64,000 nucleotides of DNA from DATFDN01 sp963767645 (GCA_963767645.1 CAVYEW010000010.1:186001-250000), one strand, 5' to 3'; shown: positions 50,838-59,812, numbered from the stretch's first letter. Notes: generated by a model from the letters alone, not told the origin. Program-made: numbers and translations.

Positions 50838-51856
50838 ATGAGCAAGGCGGGCGCACCAATGATGATGTCGCGCGCGCGGCGCAGGAATGACAGACCGATG
50901 GACAGGTGCGCCGGCATCCCGAACGCTTGGCCGATCAGCACGTAGGACGCTTCCTGCACACCAAGACCGCCGGGCACCAGGAATGCGACCGCGAGCGCGC
51001 CCGAGAGCAGGCCCTCGATCGCCATTGCAGAGGTGACGTCGATCTGCCCGCCCAGCATCCGATAGGCCATCCAGACCGTCACGCCGCCGCCGATCCATCC
51101 GGCCAGATGGATGCCGGCCGCGCTGCCGATGCGGCGCGGCTGGCTGAACAGGTGCTCGAAATCGTGCTGGATGATGCTGGCCTCGCGCGCCGCCTTGCGC
51201 GCCCAGCGCGCGGCGATCCGCCGGCCGATAGCGTGGAACAGCCGCGCCGAATGCTTCTCGGCCCAGACTAGCGCCGCGACGCCGGCGATAAGCAGCGCCA
51301 ACCCGATCGCCAAGGGCAGCACCAGGGACGAGCCCGGCCCGCGCACCAGCAGCATGATAAAACCGAACAGGATGAAGGGGATCTCGCCGATGAACTCGGC
51401 GGCGACGTCGGCGATGCTGGAGGCGACCGCCCGCTCCCACGTCACGCCGCCCAGGGTCACGGCGCGGGCGCCGAAGGCGAGGGCGCCGACCTCGGAGAAC
51501 GGCAGGATGTTGGCGCCGCCCTCGCGCACCAGCCGTCCCCATACCAAGGTCCGCAGCCGCGCGCCGGGGCAGAGCCGGCGCCAGGCGCAGGCCAGCAGCA
51601 CGAACATCAGGAACTGCCAGCCGACCAGGATGGCGAACCCGCCCCAGCCGACAGCCGCCACGGAGCGGACGATCTTGCCGGCCCCGAGCCAGACCACCAG
51701 GCCGACGGCCAGTGCGATCCCGAACAGGGCAAGCAGGATGGCGCTCTTCTTCACGCGAAGTACGGCGGCATTGACGGCTCCAGGCGGCGGTCCGGACTGA
51801 ACGCGGCGCGCGGACAGGAGTTCGCGGCGCCAATGAAATGCCCACGATCTGCCCAT
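50768..51856 (-). CDS. Lysylphosphatidylglycerol synthase-like transmembrane protein (HpnL-like)
   Basis: Up to 362 residues with about eight membrane segments: AILLALFGIALAVGLVVWLG, WGGFAILVGWQFLMFVLLAC, LVLPLAIGLALLIAGVAALV and others. LVREGGANILPFSEVGALAF and FLVPGGLGVQEASYVLIGQA are typical of the UPF0104/HpnL family, which includes putative lipid or hopanoid flippases. No other hopanoid gene lies nearby. ATG 51856 overlaps the candidate NtrC site; GTG 51775 (VNAAVLRVKKSA) starts just before the first membrane segment and is a likely true start. Confidence 0.78.
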   Translation of the reverse strand: MGRSWAFHWRRELLSARRVQSGPPPGAVNAAVLRVKKSAILLALFGIALAVGLVVWLGAGKIVRSVAAVGWGGFAILVGWQFLMFVLLACAWRRLCPGARLRTLVWGRLVREGGANILPFSEVGALAFGARAVTLGGVTWERAVASSIADVAAEFIGEIPFILFGFIMLLVRGPGSSLVLPLAIGLALLIAGVAALVWAEKHSARLFHAIGRRIAARWARKAAREASIIQHDFEHLFSQPRRIGSAAGIHLAGWIGGGVTVWMAYRMLGGQIDVTSAMAIEGLLSGALAVAFLVPGGLGVQEASYVLIGQAFGMPAHLSIGLSFLRRARDIIIGAPALLIWQAIEVRQLRRSHGAKPEPAGE

Positions 51857-51866
51857 TGATCAGGCA
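51850..51866 (+). promoter_or_regulatory. Candidate NtrC-binding site
   Basis: TGCCCATTGATCAGGCA has the TGC-N11-GCA spacing of NtrC enhancer sites with partly symmetrical arms (TGCC/GGCA). A second inverted repeat GGCAG-N9-CTGCC (51863-51881) overlaps it. It lies about 45 bp upstream of the candidate sigma-54 promoter. Confidence 0.4.
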
Positions 51867-51908
51867 GTCGGCGCGGCTGCCTTCATCGCTTCCTTGGCTC
51901 TCCCGTCC

Positions 51909-51924
51909 TGGCACGCATCTTGAA
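51909..51924 (+). promoter_or_regulatory. Candidate sigma-54 promoter of glnK-amtB
   Basis: TGGCACGCATCTTGAA matches the -24/-12 consensus TGGCACG-N4-TTGCW except for A in place of C in the -12 element. GG-N10-GA spacing is correct. It lies 55 bp before the glnK ATG, as expected for nitrogen-controlled PII/ammonium-transporter operons. Confidence 0.7.
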
Positions 51925-51979
51925 ACGCCCTCACCCGCGCCCGCCGTAGCGGCGCGCTCAACGGACAGGGCAATGCACG

Positions 51980-52318
51980 ATGAAACTCATCACCGCGGTC
52001 ATCAAGCCATTCACGCTCGAAGAGGTGCGCGCCGCGCTGACCCTGCTCGGCGTCCAGGGGCTAACGGTCTCGGAGGTGAAGGGGTTCGGTCGTCAGAAGG
52101 GCCAGACCGAGATTTATCGCGGGGCCGAATACCAAGTGAACTTCCTTCCCAAGCTCAAGATCGAGGTCGCCGTGCCGAGCGATATCGCCGACCAGGTGAT
52201 CGAGGCGATTACCCGCTCGGCGCATACCGGCAAGATCGGCGACGGCAAGATCTTCGTCGTGAACCTTGAGCGCGTGGTGCGCATTCGCACCGGCGAGCTC
52301 GACGTCGCCGCCCTTTGA
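51980..52318 (+). CDS. glnK: PII signal protein GlnK/GlnB
   Basis: 112 residues, the normal PII length. MKLITAVIKPFTLEEVRAAL at the start; the T-loop GQTEIYRGAEYQVNFLPK contains the Tyr that is uridylylated; VVNLERVVRIRTGELDVAAL closes the fold. PII senses ATP/ADP and 2-oxoglutarate and, when unmodified, blocks AmtB. Immediate linkage to amtB supports the GlnK name over GlnB. Confidence 0.93.
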   Translation: MKLITAVIKPFTLEEVRAALTLLGVQGLTVSEVKGFGRQKGQTEIYRGAEYQVNFLPKLKIEVAVPSDIADQVIEAITRSAHTGKIGDGKIFVVNLERVVRIRTGELDVAAL

Positions 52319-52344
52319 ATTCAGCGCACAGGAGCAGCAAGACG

Positions 52345-53703
52345 ATGAAGCGGATTCTAGCCACCCTCTTGGGTCTGGTGCTTGCGCCCGCCCTGCTCAG
52401 CGTGCCCGCTATGGCGGCCGACGCGCCTAAGCTCGATACCGGCGACACCGCCTGGATGCTTTGCAGTACCGCCCTGGTGCTGATGATGACCATTCCCGGC
52501 CTGGCGCTGTTCTACGCCGGCATGGTGCGTAAGAAGACCATGCTCGCCACGATGATGCAGTCCTTTGCCGTCTGCTGCCTGGTAACGATCGTATGGATGG
52601 TGATCGGCTACAGCCTGGCCTTCACCAACGGCTCGCCCTATATCGGCGATCTGTCGCGGTTCTTCCTGCAAGGGTTCGGCGCCAACTGGGACAAGCCGTT
52701 CCTGCTCGGCGCGGGCGTGGACAGCGCCACGCAGACCACGATCCCCGAGACCGTGTACATGATGTTCCAGATGACGTTCGCGATCATCACGCCGGCGCTG
52801 ATCACCGGCGCCTTCGCGGACCGCATGAAGTTCAGCGCCCTGCTCATCTTCATGACCTTGTGGTCGATCCTGGTCTATGCCCCGATCGCCCACTGGGTGT
52901 GGAGCGCGACCGGCTGGCTCGGCGCGGGCGTGTTCGGGCTTCCCGGCGCGGCGGACTTCGCCGGCGGCACGGTGGTTCACATCAATGCCGGCGTTGCTGG
53001 GCTCGTGTGTGCGCTCGTGCTGGGCAAGCGGATCGGCTACGGGCATGACAACATGGCGCCGTACAACGTCTCCTTCGCGCTGATCGGTGCCTCGCTGCTC
53101 TGGGTGGGTTGGTTCGGCTTCAATGCTGGCTCGGCGGTGGGCGCCAATGGACGCGCGGGCATGGCAATGGCGGTGACGCAGATCGCCACCGCGGCCGCTG
53201 CGCTAGGCTGGATGGTCGCCGAATGGGCGTCGAAGGGCAAGCCATCGGTTCTCGGCATCGCCTCGGGCGCCGTTGCCGGCCTCGTCGCCATCACCCCGGC
53301 CTCGGGCTTCGTGTTGCCGGGACCGGCCATCCTGATCGGCGTCGCCGCCGGCGTCGGCTGTTTCTGGGCCGCGACCAGCCTGAAGCACGCGCTCGGCTAC
53401 GACGACAGCCTCGACGCTTTCGGCGTGCATGGCATCGGCGGGATGATCGGCGCGTTGCTGACCGGCGTGTTCGCCTACGGCCCGCTGAGTGCGACCACCG
53501 CATCGCCGCAGGGAGTCAACATCGGCGGCATCGCGCAGTTTGAAAGCCAGGTGATCGCGGTAGCGACCACCATCATCTACAGCGGGGGGATGACGCTGAT
53601 CATCCTGATGATCACTAAGGCGCTGGTCGGGCTGCGGGTAGAGCGGGAGGAAGAGCGCGAAGGCCTCGATCTCGTGCTGCACGGCGAGCAGATCTTTCAG
53701 TGA
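52345..53703 (+). CDS. amtB: Ammonium transporter AmtB
   Basis: 452 residues. A signal peptide (MKRILATLLGLVLAPALLSV) precedes eleven membrane helices. GLALFYAGMVRKKTML, FAGGTVVHINAGVAGLVCAL (pore His), GFNAGSAVGANGRAGMAM and FGVHGIGGMIGALLTGVFA (second pore His) are diagnostic. ATG 52345 has an AGGAG site; the frame's earlier start is a shadow of the spacer. The gene is 26 bp after glnK and ends at a strong terminator. Confidence 0.95.
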   Translation: MKRILATLLGLVLAPALLSVPAMAADAPKLDTGDTAWMLCSTALVLMMTIPGLALFYAGMVRKKTMLATMMQSFAVCCLVTIVWMVIGYSLAFTNGSPYIGDLSRFFLQGFGANWDKPFLLGAGVDSATQTTIPETVYMMFQMTFAIITPALITGAFADRMKFSALLIFMTLWSILVYAPIAHWVWSATGWLGAGVFGLPGAADFAGGTVVHINAGVAGLVCALVLGKRIGYGHDNMAPYNVSFALIGASLLWVGWFGFNAGSAVGANGRAGMAMAVTQIATAAAALGWMVAEWASKGKPSVLGIASGAVAGLVAITPASGFVLPGPAILIGVAAGVGCFWAATSLKHALGYDDSLDAFGVHGIGGMIGALLTGVFAYGPLSATTASPQGVNIGGIAQFESQVIAVATTIIYSGGMTLIILMITKALVGLRVEREEEREGLDLVLHGEQIFQ

Positions 53704-53712
53704 CGTGTTCAG

Positions 53713-53740
53713 GGGCGCCGGAGACGGCGCCCTTTTTCTT
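53713..53740 (+). terminator. Rho-independent terminator after amtB
   Basis: GGGCGCCG-GAGA-CGGCGCCC is an 8-bp perfect GC stem with a tetraloop, followed at once by TTTTTCTT. It begins ten bases after the amtB stop. Confidence 0.85.
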
Positions 53741-53780
53741 CTCTCCGACCCGAGAATCACCGCCAAAAAGGGAGCCTTCA

Positions 53781-55073
53781 ATGCCCCGAAGAGCCACCGC
53801 TCTCCTCGGTGCGAGCCTGGCCGTCTGCGCTACGCCGGCTCTCGCGCAGACCGTCACGACGACCCCGCCCGCGCCTGCGACGGCCTCGCCCACGCCGCCG
53901 CCCGCGCAGGCACCCGCAGCTGCGCCAACCCCGCCGTCGTTCCAGATCTACGGAATAACCTTGAACGCGCAAGCCGAGGCCGGTGTCACCTTCAATCCGG
54001 CTGGCCCGAGCGACGGTCTCAACTTCGGGCACCTGTTCACCGACCGCGCGAATCAGCTGGTGCTGAATCAGCTCCTGCTGACTGCGCAAAAGCCGATCGA
54101 TCCCAAGTCGACGAACGTGAACTTCGGGTTCGACCTGCAACTGCTCTACGGCACCGACGCCCGCTACACGCATTTCATCGGCGAGCTGAACTACCTGACC
54201 GACAGCCGCTACCAACTCGACATAATCAATGCGAACGTGCAGGTGCATCTGCCGTACTTGGTGGCAGGGGGCATCGATCTGAAGGTCGGTCAGTATCCGA
54301 CGCCGCTAGGCTTCGAGACCATCGATCCTTCGGGCAACCCGTTCTACTCGCACTCCTACATCTTCAATTTCGGGCTGCCGTTCAAGCATACTGGCGGGCT
54401 TGCCATCGCCCATGTCACCGACGCGGTGGACGTGTACTTTGGCGTGGATTCCGGCACCAACACCGCACTCGGTAACGGTGACAACAACTCCGCCCCCGCT
54501 GCCCTCGGTGGATTTAACCTGACCCTGATGGGCGGCAAGCTGACGGTCCTAGCCCTGACGCATATCGGGCCGGAGAACCCGACCCGCACCGTGCCTGGCG
54601 CGGACGGCTACATGCGTTCCTTCAACGACCTCGTCGTGACCTGGAAGGCCACGGACAAGCTGACCCTGACCACCGAGGCCAACCTCGTGCGGGACGCCTA
54701 CTACAAGGCCAATGGCTTCGGCGCGGCGCAATACGCGTCCTATGCGCTCACCGACAAGCTGACCCTCAATGGCCGCGCCGAGATCTGGCGGGACGACAAC
54801 GGCTTCTATGTCGCAGCCTTCCCCGGCCCATTTGATTTCGTCAATGCCGAAGCCGGGAAGCCGGCGCCGTTCGTCAAGTCGTACGGGCCAAACACGTACG
54901 GAGAGCTGACGCTCGGCGTCACCTACAAGCCTGCCGTGCCTGCGCCCATCTCCAACCTGTTGCTGCGGCCGGAACTGCGCTGGGATCATGCGTTCGCCAC
55001 CGGATCACCTTATAATGCCGGCACTTCCCACAACGCCGTGACCATCGCTGGGGACGTGGTGATCGGCTTCTGA
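53781..55073 (+). CDS. Outer-membrane beta-barrel (porin-2/OmpL-like)
   Basis: 430 residues from ATG 53781 (AAGGGAG upstream). A signal peptide (ATALLGASLAVCATPALAQ) and a Thr/Pro/Ala-rich linker precede a barrel of alternating strands with ILNAQAEAGVTFNPAG-type starts, GFDLQLLYGTDARYTHFIGE, VGQYPTPLGFETIDPSGN, and the terminal strand TIAGDVVIGF ending in Phe, as outer-membrane barrels do. It resembles the BBP2/OmpL-like family. It lies directly after the amtB terminator, so a nitrogen-linked uptake role is only a guess. Confidence 0.77.
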   Translation: MPRRATALLGASLAVCATPALAQTVTTTPPAPATASPTPPPAQAPAAAPTPPSFQIYGITLNAQAEAGVTFNPAGPSDGLNFGHLFTDRANQLVLNQLLLTAQKPIDPKSTNVNFGFDLQLLYGTDARYTHFIGELNYLTDSRYQLDIINANVQVHLPYLVAGGIDLKVGQYPTPLGFETIDPSGNPFYSHSYIFNFGLPFKHTGGLAIAHVTDAVDVYFGVDSGTNTALGNGDNNSAPAALGGFNLTLMGGKLTVLALTHIGPENPTRTVPGADGYMRSFNDLVVTWKATDKLTLTTEANLVRDAYYKANGFGAAQYASYALTDKLTLNGRAEIWRDDNGFYVAAFPGPFDFVNAEAGKPAPFVKSYGPNTYGELTLGVTYKPAVPAPISNLLLRPELRWDHAFATGSPYNAGTSHNAVTIAGDVVIGF

Positions 55074-55094
55074 GCATCTGCTAGACGAAGCGGC

Positions 55095-55619
<525 letters not shown>

Positions 55620-55662
55620 TACGCTCGCTTGCCCCGCCACGCCGGCGCGCTTAGATCGGGTC

Positions 55663-56574
55663 ATGCGCTTCTCCCGCTCCGGGCGATTGGGCAAGCTCGC
55701 CACGCTTGGCGGCCTGCTTGCCGCCGTCGCCGTCATGCTGACGCTCGTTTCCTACTCCGTCACGCTGTACCGGCTGTTCTGCCAGGCAACCGGTGCGCTC
55801 GGCACGACAGAGCGCGTGGCCGCCGTGTCCGGGCCAGTATCGAATCGGTTCGTGACCGTGCGCTTCCTGACCAGCACGGCTCCGGGCCTGCCCTGGCGTT
55901 TCGTTCCCGTGCAGGATTCGGTGCGCGTCCGGCTTGGCCAGGACTCGCTGGTGTTCTTTGAGGCGGAGAATTTGTCTAACGAGCCGATCGTCGGCCACGC
56001 CACGTTCAATGTCACGCCGGAGAAGACCGGCATCTACTTCAAGAAGATCGAGTGCTTCTGCTTCACCGAGGAGCGGCTGGAGCCACACCAGAAGGTGGAG
56101 ATGCCAGTCGATTTCTTTGTCGACGCGGGCATGGCGAAGGACCGCAACACCGATGACGTGACCGAGATCGATCTGTCCTACGAATTCTTCCGCTCGCGAA
56201 GGCCGGATGGCGCATTGGATCTTGCCCGTTTTAACCAGGCCGCGCCTGATCCGGCAGCAGGGGAGAAGGTGTTCGCCAGCGTCTGTGCCTCATGCCACGG
56301 CTTGGACCAAGCCCGTATCGGGCCGAAGCTGCGCGGCGTGTTCGGCCACCGGGCCGGCACCGTGCCGGGATATCCCTACTCGGAGCCGCTCGCCCATGCC
56401 GGCCTGACCTGGGACGCCGATACGCTCGACAGATGGCTGTCGGGTCCGCAGGCGTTCATCGCCGGGGCACGCATGCCTATGGCATTGCCCGACAAGCTGC
56501 GTCGCCGCGACGTGATCGCCTACCTGAAGTCGCTGTCGCAGACCGCCGAGGCGAAACCCCATGGCGGCTCATAG
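55663..56574 (+). CDS. Cox11/CtaG copper chaperone fused to a cytochrome c domain
   Basis: 303 residues. Residues 1-~185 are Cox11: one N-terminal membrane segment (about 12-34), RFVPVQDSVRVRLGQDSLVF, ATFNVTPEKTGIYFKKIECF and the copper-binding CFCF (about 131-134) with EMPVDFFVD. From about residue 195 a class I cytochrome c follows: AAGEKVFASVCASCHGL (CxxCH haem site at about 208-212), GPKLRGVFGHRAG, and GARMPM with the Met ligand (about 270). Cox11 delivers copper to CuB of cytochrome oxidase. No oxidase genes are nearby. ATG 55663 was chosen as it precedes the membrane segment. Confidence 0.85.
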   Translation: MRFSRSGRLGKLATLGGLLAAVAVMLTLVSYSVTLYRLFCQATGALGTTERVAAVSGPVSNRFVTVRFLTSTAPGLPWRFVPVQDSVRVRLGQDSLVFFEAENLSNEPIVGHATFNVTPEKTGIYFKKIECFCFTEERLEPHQKVEMPVDFFVDAGMAKDRNTDDVTEIDLSYEFFRSRRPDGALDLARFNQAAPDPAAGEKVFASVCASCHGLDQARIGPKLRGVFGHRAGTVPGYPYSEPLAHAGLTWDADTLDRWLSGPQAFIAGARMPMALPDKLRRRDVIAYLKSLSQTAEAKPHGGS

Positions 56575-56615
56575 AAGGCTTGCCTGGCCGCGCAGCGCAA
56601 CGTATAGGCTAGTTG

Positions 56616-56726
56616 ATGGTCAACCGAGCAAGCTGCACGGGTGCCTGCCCCGACCGCGCTTTTGCGGCCGGTGCGGTGCGTCCGTCCTGCCTGCCCCTTT
56701 CGCTCCTTCGACTTAGCCGCCCCTGA
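56616..56726 (+). promoter_or_regulatory. Candidate leucine leader peptide upstream of leuA
   Basis: A short frame from ATG 56616 (36 codons), or from GTG 56676 (16 codons, MRPSCLPLSLLRLSRP), contains five Leu codons within eight positions and stops at 56724-56726. The stop lies inside the first arm of the hairpin that follows. This is the arrangement of transcription-attenuation leaders for branched-chain amino acid genes. Confidence 0.5.
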
Positions 56727-56772
56727 GCGGCGGGCCGGGGTTGGACCGCGGCATCGCTCAGGGGAGCCCCTG
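56720..56772 (+). promoter_or_regulatory. Alternative hairpins of a leuA attenuator
   Basis: Arm 1 CCCCTGAGCG (56720-56729) pairs perfectly with arm 2 CGCTCAGGGG (56755-56764). Arm 2 can instead pair with CCCCTG (56767-56772). Mutually exclusive pairing next to a Leu-rich leader suggests attenuation; no T run follows, so the mechanism could be translational. Confidence 0.5.
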
Positions 56773-56806
56773 ACGCGCGGCATGTTCAGAGCGAAGGACC
56801 GAGACC

Positions 56807-58390
56807 ATGAGCATCGAGCATCCCAGCTTCGGCAAGCTGGAAGACGACCGGATCATCATCTTCGACACCACCTTGCGCGACGGCGAGCAGTCGCCCGGCT
56901 TCTCGATGAACCTGAACGAGAAGATCCGCATGGCCGAGGCGCTGACCGAGCTTGGCATCGACGTGATGGAGGCCGGCTTCCCGATCGCCTCGCCCGGCGA
57001 TTTCGAGAGCGTGAAGGCGATCGCGGAGAGTATCGGCCAGCGCGACGACACGCCGGTCATTTGTGGTCTGGCACGGACCGGGCGCGAGGACATCCTGAGC
57101 GCCGCCGAGGCGGTGCGATCGGCCAAGCGCAAGCGCATCCATATCTTCCTCAGCACCAGCCCGCTGCATATGAAATACAAGCTGCGGATGGAGCCGGACG
57201 AGGTGCTGCAGCTGGCGACGGACAGCGTCATCCTGGCGCGAAGATTCGCCGACGACGTTGAATGGTCGGCCGAGGACGGCACGCGCACCGAACCCGACTT
57301 CCTGTGCCGGTGCGTCGAGGCGGCGATCGAGGCGGGTGCGACCACCATCAACATCCCCGACACCGTCGGATATGCGCTGCCCGAGGACATGGTGCGCATC
57401 TTCACCATGATCCGCGAGCGCGTTCCCGGCGCCGACAGGGTGGTTTTGTCCACGCATAACCACAATGACCTCGGCCTGGCCGTCGCCAACACCTTGGCCG
57501 CGATCAGCGCCGGCGTGCGCCAGATCGAATCCACCATTAACGGCATCGGCGAGCGGGCAGGAAACGCCTCGCTCGAGGAAGCGGTGATGGCCATACGCAC
57601 CCGCAACGACCGGGTGCCGTTCCGCAACAGCATCAAGGCCCGGAATCTGCTCAAGGTTTCGAAGCTGCTGTCCACCATCACCGGGTTCGACGTGCAGCCG
57701 AACAAGGCGATCGTCGGCCGCAATGCCTTCGCCCACGAGGCGGGCATCCACCAGGACGGCGTGCTGAAGAACGCCGCGACCTACGAGATCATGACGCCCG
57801 AGAGCGTCGGCTGGACCAAGTCGAGCCTGGTCATGGGCAAGCACTCGGGCCGGGCGGCGTTCCGCGACAAGCTACGCTCGCTCGGCTACGAGATCGGCGA
57901 CAATCAGCTGAACGTCGCGTTCCGCCGCTTCAAAGACATCGCCGACCGCAAGAAGATCGTCTACGACGAGGACATCGTCGCGCTGGTCGATGACGAGGTG
58001 ATGCGCGATCACGAGCGCATCCGCTTCGTCTCGCTCGATGTCCACGCCGGCTCCAAGGCGCCGCAGCGGGCGGAGCTGGAGCTGGAGGTGGATGGCGCGG
58101 TGAAGCACGCCGTCGCCACCGGCGACGGCCCCGTAGACGCGACGTTCCGGGCGATCCGCGACATCTTCCCCCACGAGGCCAATCTGGTCCTGTTCTCGGT
58201 CGGCGCCGTCACCGAAGGCACCGACGCGCAGGCGAAGACCACGGTTCGGTTGGAAGAAAACGGCAAGATGGTGGACGGGCAGGGGGCCGATCTCGACACC
58301 ATCGTCGCCTCGGCCCGCGCCTACGTGCATGCGCTCAACAAGCTGCTGGTGAAGCGCGTGCGGACCGAGCCGCAGGCTTTGTCGGCTTAG
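56807..58390 (+). CDS. leuA: 2-isopropylmalate synthase
   Basis: 527 residues. IIFDTTLRDGEQSPGFSMN (about 16-34) is the HMGL-like active site; VVLSTHNHNDLGLAVANTLA (about 213) carries the metal HxH; NGIGERAGNASLEEAVMAIR follows, and the C-terminal ~130 residues form the LeuA regulatory (leucine-feedback) dimer domain. It condenses acetyl-CoA with 2-oxoisovalerate, the first step of leucine synthesis. AAGGA precedes ATG 56807. A candidate attenuator lies upstream and a long inverted repeat downstream. Confidence 0.95.
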   Translation: MSIEHPSFGKLEDDRIIIFDTTLRDGEQSPGFSMNLNEKIRMAEALTELGIDVMEAGFPIASPGDFESVKAIAESIGQRDDTPVICGLARTGREDILSAAEAVRSAKRKRIHIFLSTSPLHMKYKLRMEPDEVLQLATDSVILARRFADDVEWSAEDGTRTEPDFLCRCVEAAIEAGATTINIPDTVGYALPEDMVRIFTMIRERVPGADRVVLSTHNHNDLGLAVANTLAAISAGVRQIESTINGIGERAGNASLEEAVMAIRTRNDRVPFRNSIKARNLLKVSKLLSTITGFDVQPNKAIVGRNAFAHEAGIHQDGVLKNAATYEIMTPESVGWTKSSLVMGKHSGRAAFRDKLRSLGYEIGDNQLNVAFRRFKDIADRKKIVYDEDIVALVDDEVMRDHERIRFVSLDVHAGSKAPQRAELELEVDGAVKHAVATGDGPVDATFRAIRDIFPHEANLVLFSVGAVTEGTDAQAKTTVRLEENGKMVDGQGADLDTIVASARAYVHALNKLLVKRVRTEPQALSA

Positions 58391-58403
58391 GCGCAGTTTT
58401 ATT

Positions 58404-58486
58404 GTCATGGCCGGACTTGGTCCAGCTACCCACGTCTAAGCCCCACCAGCAAAGACGTGGGTGCCCGGGCCAAGCCCGGGCATGAC
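58404..58486. repeat. Long imperfect inverted repeat after leuA
   Basis: Two 34-nt arms (58404-58437 and 58453-58486) match at about 28 of 34 positions when inverted; outer ends GTCATG/CATGAC and inner ends CCCACGTCT/AGACGTGGG are perfect. It is of the kind of dispersed intergenic repeat seen in alphaproteobacteria and may also end leuA transcription. Confidence 0.6.
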
Positions 58487-58515
58487 TCTGCCAACAATCG
58501 ATCGCGACAGTCCGA

Positions 58516-58905
58516 TCACGGCTCCCGCACGCTCAACCCGGTTGCCTTCGTGGCTGCCTTGGCGAAATCCGTGTCGAATGTCACAAACGTCTCGCACTGG
58601 TCGGCAGCAGCGAGGTGCAGGGCGTCAGCAAAATCCATGCCCTGCTCGCACCACTCCAAAGCACGCGCGGCGTGAGCCGTGTCCTGCAATGACACGCGCG
58701 GCAGTCCAGCGGAATTCCGCAGGCCGGCTACGATCTGGGCCGGTGCGAAGCCATATACGCTGCGGAGTACCCACTCAGTCTCCAACAGGACGGTGGTCGA
58801 TATCCAGATGTCATTGCCCTCCACCAGCCTGCGCGCCCTCGGCGATTGCTGCGGGTGGTCGTTCGTCAGGAACCGGACAAGGATGTTAGTATCAACCGCA
58901 AGCAC
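58516..58905 (-). CDS. vapC: VapC-type PIN toxin
   Basis: 129 residues. MLAVDTNILVRFLTNDHP starts the fold with the first Asp; ISTTVLLETEWVLRSVYG carries the conserved Glu; GMDFADALHLAAADQCETFV and TFDTDFAKAA supply the remaining acidic residues. All four catalytic positions are present, so it should be an active RNase. It overlaps the antitoxin frame by 14 bp. Confidence 0.87.
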   Translation of the reverse strand: MLAVDTNILVRFLTNDHPQQSPRARRLVEGNDIWISTTVLLETEWVLRSVYGFAPAQIVAGLRNSAGLPRVSLQDTAHAARALEWCEQGMDFADALHLAAADQCETFVTFDTDFAKAATKATGLSVREP

Positions 58906-59167
58906 GCCGGCGCTCGGCTTCGGCCTTGATGCCCGCCGTCATGTCCTCAAGGCTCTTGGGTGCGCCAGAGTGGGGCAGAGAGCCGAAGACATCCGCGATC
59001 TGCGTCCGTTTGAACATGGGAGCGGGCCGCAGCAGTACGCCGTCCGGCGTGTCCTCGACGAGCAGCCGGACTCCGGCGGCCCATCGCCGGTTCCGGCGGA
59101 TTTCTGCCGGCAGGATGACTTGTCCCTTGGTCGAAAGCGTGGTGGTGCGTTCGTCGGCGCTCGCCAT
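58892..59167 (-). CDS. AbrB/MazE-type antitoxin
   Basis: 91 residues from ATG 59167. The SpoVT-AbrB N-terminus TTTLSTKGQVILPAEIRRNR is followed by GVRLLVEDTPDGVLLRPAP, then a C-terminal toxin-binding tail (GSLPHSGAPKSLEDMTAGIK). The upstream 20 codons of the frame look non-coding. It partners the PIN toxin immediately downstream and should autoregulate the pair. Confidence 0.85.
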   Translation of the reverse strand: MASADERTTTLSTKGQVILPAEIRRNRRWAAGVRLLVEDTPDGVLLRPAPMFKRTQIADVFGSLPHSGAPKSLEDMTAGIKAEAERRRACG

Positions 59168-59245
59168 GGCGGCGGCATCTCTCAGGTAAGACGGAAGTAA
59201 GATAGTGGTAAAGCGGTGCGGGCGCAAGAAGGGTGGTCGGCGCCT

Positions 59246-59812
59246 TCAAAACCGCCGCTCGAACACCGTTACCACGTCGCCCGGCCGCAGTGGCGATTGT
59301 CGGGCGGCGCGGCCTTCGATCGGGGCGCCGCCGTCAGTGCGTACGACGGCGGCATAGTCCTCGCTGGCGCGATAGGTGAACCCTCCGGCCAGCGCGACCG
59401 CCGCAAGCACGGTCATGCCCGGCTGGTACGGGAACTGGCCCGGCTTGTTGACCTCGCCCAGCACGAAGATCGGGCGATACCCTGTCACTTCCACGGAGAC
59501 CGAGGGATCGCGCTCCAGACCGGCGCGCGTCAGCCTGCCGGCGATCGCCTTCTCCACGGCTGCCGGACGCAGCCCGGCGGCGCGCACGCTGCCGAGCATG
59601 GGCAGCGCCAGCCGGCCGCTGTCGCCGACGCGGAACTCCCCGGTCAGGGCCTCATCGCCCACGGTGATGATGCGCACCTGATCGCCCGGCCCGAGCCGGT
59701 ATTCGACATCCTCGGGCGGCGGCAGCGGTGCGAGATTATGGCCAGGAGCACAGCCGGCGAGCAGGGCGGCCACCAGCAGGACCATGAGGAGCGGCGTGCG
59801 GCCGGGTTGCAT
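59246..59812 (-). CDS. Polysaccharide export lipoprotein (Wza/GumB-like)
   Basis: 188 residues. A lipoprotein signal (LLMVLLVAALLAGCAPG, lipobox Cys about residue 21) is followed by the Poly_export domain (YRLGPGDQVRIITVGDEALT) and an SLBB-type region (FVLGEVNKPGQFPYQPGMTV, LAGGFTYRASEDYA). It forms the outer-membrane channel for exopolysaccharide export with the Wzc-like kinase encoded divergently at 61460. It is the last of three minus-strand genes. Confidence 0.87.
   Translation of the reverse strand: MQPGRTPLLMVLLVAALLAGCAPGHNLAPLPPPEDVEYRLGPGDQVRIITVGDEALTGEFRVGDSGRLALPMLGSVRAAGLRPAAVEKAIAGRLTRAGLERDPSVSVEVTGYRPIFVLGEVNKPGQFPYQPGMTVLAAVALAGGFTYRASEDYAAVVRTDGGAPIEGRAARQSPLRPGDVVTVFERRF

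Noticed and set aside
50181..51914. 577-codon minus-strand frame spanning the end of the M81 gene and the flippase-like gene
   Set aside because: No family-like motifs, Arg-rich composition, and it conflicts with two supported genes.
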